Positions 63,885 to 64,000 of a stretch of DNA of 64,000 bases are shown piece after piece. Source of the stretch: an uncultured Collinsella sp. GTDB lineage: Bacteria; Actinomycetota; Coriobacteriia; Coriobacteriales; Coriobacteriaceae. The stretch lies in contig UQLF01000001.1 in NCBI GenBank assembly GCA_900541875.1, positions 162,582 to 226,581 on the forward strand, in the 5' to 3' direction. The number at the start of each line of letters is the position of its first letter. The first letter of the stretch is position 1. A program made the translations under genes and the position numbers. The notes beneath the pieces are model-generated. The model worked only from the letters and a program-made list of their open reading frames with translations. It searched no databases and was not told the DNA's origin.

Positions 63885-64000
63885 CGCGTGATGCTAGCGT
63901 GAGCTGGGCCGGGAGGGCCGGACTACCTTCCCTCCTCGCTCACCGCGTAGCAGGGGGGCCGTTATGGTAGGTTGTCCCGCCCGCCCCGCCCCCAAAGGGG
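63885..64000. other. Right edge of the window
   Basis: Non-coding. A partial hairpin (GTGAGC near 63900 with GCTCAC near 63939) may end the rubrerythrin transcript. The last 60 bases are very G+C-rich and show no gene start. Confidence 0.4.

Overview
This 64 kb window is typical high-G+C bacterial chromosome. Gene content points to an anaerobic gut actinobacterium of the class Coriobacteriia, most likely Collinsella. The evidence is a PknB/FHA/PP2C/FtsW-PBP cell-wall cluster of actinobacterial type combined with pyruvate:ferredoxin oxidoreductase, rubrerythrin, carbamate kinase, a mannose-type PTS and LytS/LytTR two-component pairs. The genus is inferred from this content, not shown by a marker gene. 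No rRNA or CRISPR array is present. There are two tRNAs: Arg-CCT at 9.0 kb and Asp-GTC at 61.4 kb.

Layout. 0-5.3 kb: a TetR regulator and a membrane protein face a large FAD/Fe-S oxidoreductase across twin palindromic operators, followed by hypA. 5.5-8.9 kb: mannose-family PTS operon (fused EIIAB, EIIC, EIID), with DUF956 placed behind a terminator. 9-10.2 kb: tRNA-Arg, an IS200-type element and a small membrane protein. 10.4-20.5 kb (minus strand): kinase, fhaA, fhaB, PP2C phosphatase, a fused FtsW-PBP and pknB, with overlapping or close-packed genes; this is the Ser/Thr phosphorylation module for cell-wall growth. 20.6-26.3 kb: an array of alternating 14-base palindromic half-sites, a membrane regulator with two LuxR-type HTH domains, and an ABC-2 transporter with an exported protein. 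26.4-31.5 kb: YcxB-like protein, dnaX, ybaB and recR. 31.7-35.4 kb: a second phospho-signalling cassette (secreted protein, membrane kinase, FHA protein).

35.4-41.7 kb is an accessory island of visibly lower G+C. It holds a decayed methyltransferase, an ABC exporter, an IS110-like remnant and, on the minus strand, a compact RiPP locus. That locus has a SPASM radical-SAM maturase, two cysteine-rich precursor peptides of 67 and 59 residues that share a MKHIHP leader and have an Asp two to five residues after almost every Cys, and a 35-residue membrane peptide. The island is bracketed by the intact FHA gene and a truncated, diverged copy of its 3' half. This is the best candidate for an undescribed system: a ranthipeptide/SCIFF-related thioether peptide pathway.

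42-64 kb returns to core metabolism and signalling: PFOR, carbamate kinase, a C39-like peptidase, an amino-acid permease with an amidohydrolase, two paralogous LytS/LytTR systems, a zinc-dependent phospholipase-like protein, an Atg22-like transporter, a glycosyltransferase, a phosphoesterase, an Rrf2 regulator, a MutY-like glycosylase lacking the Fe-S cysteines, and rubrerythrin. The window is also rich in palindromic intergenic DNA. One hairpin family occurs three times (8.9, 42.1 and 55.5 kb), two very long hairpins lie at 46.1 and 61.2 kb, and a nested palindrome lies at 47.8 kb.
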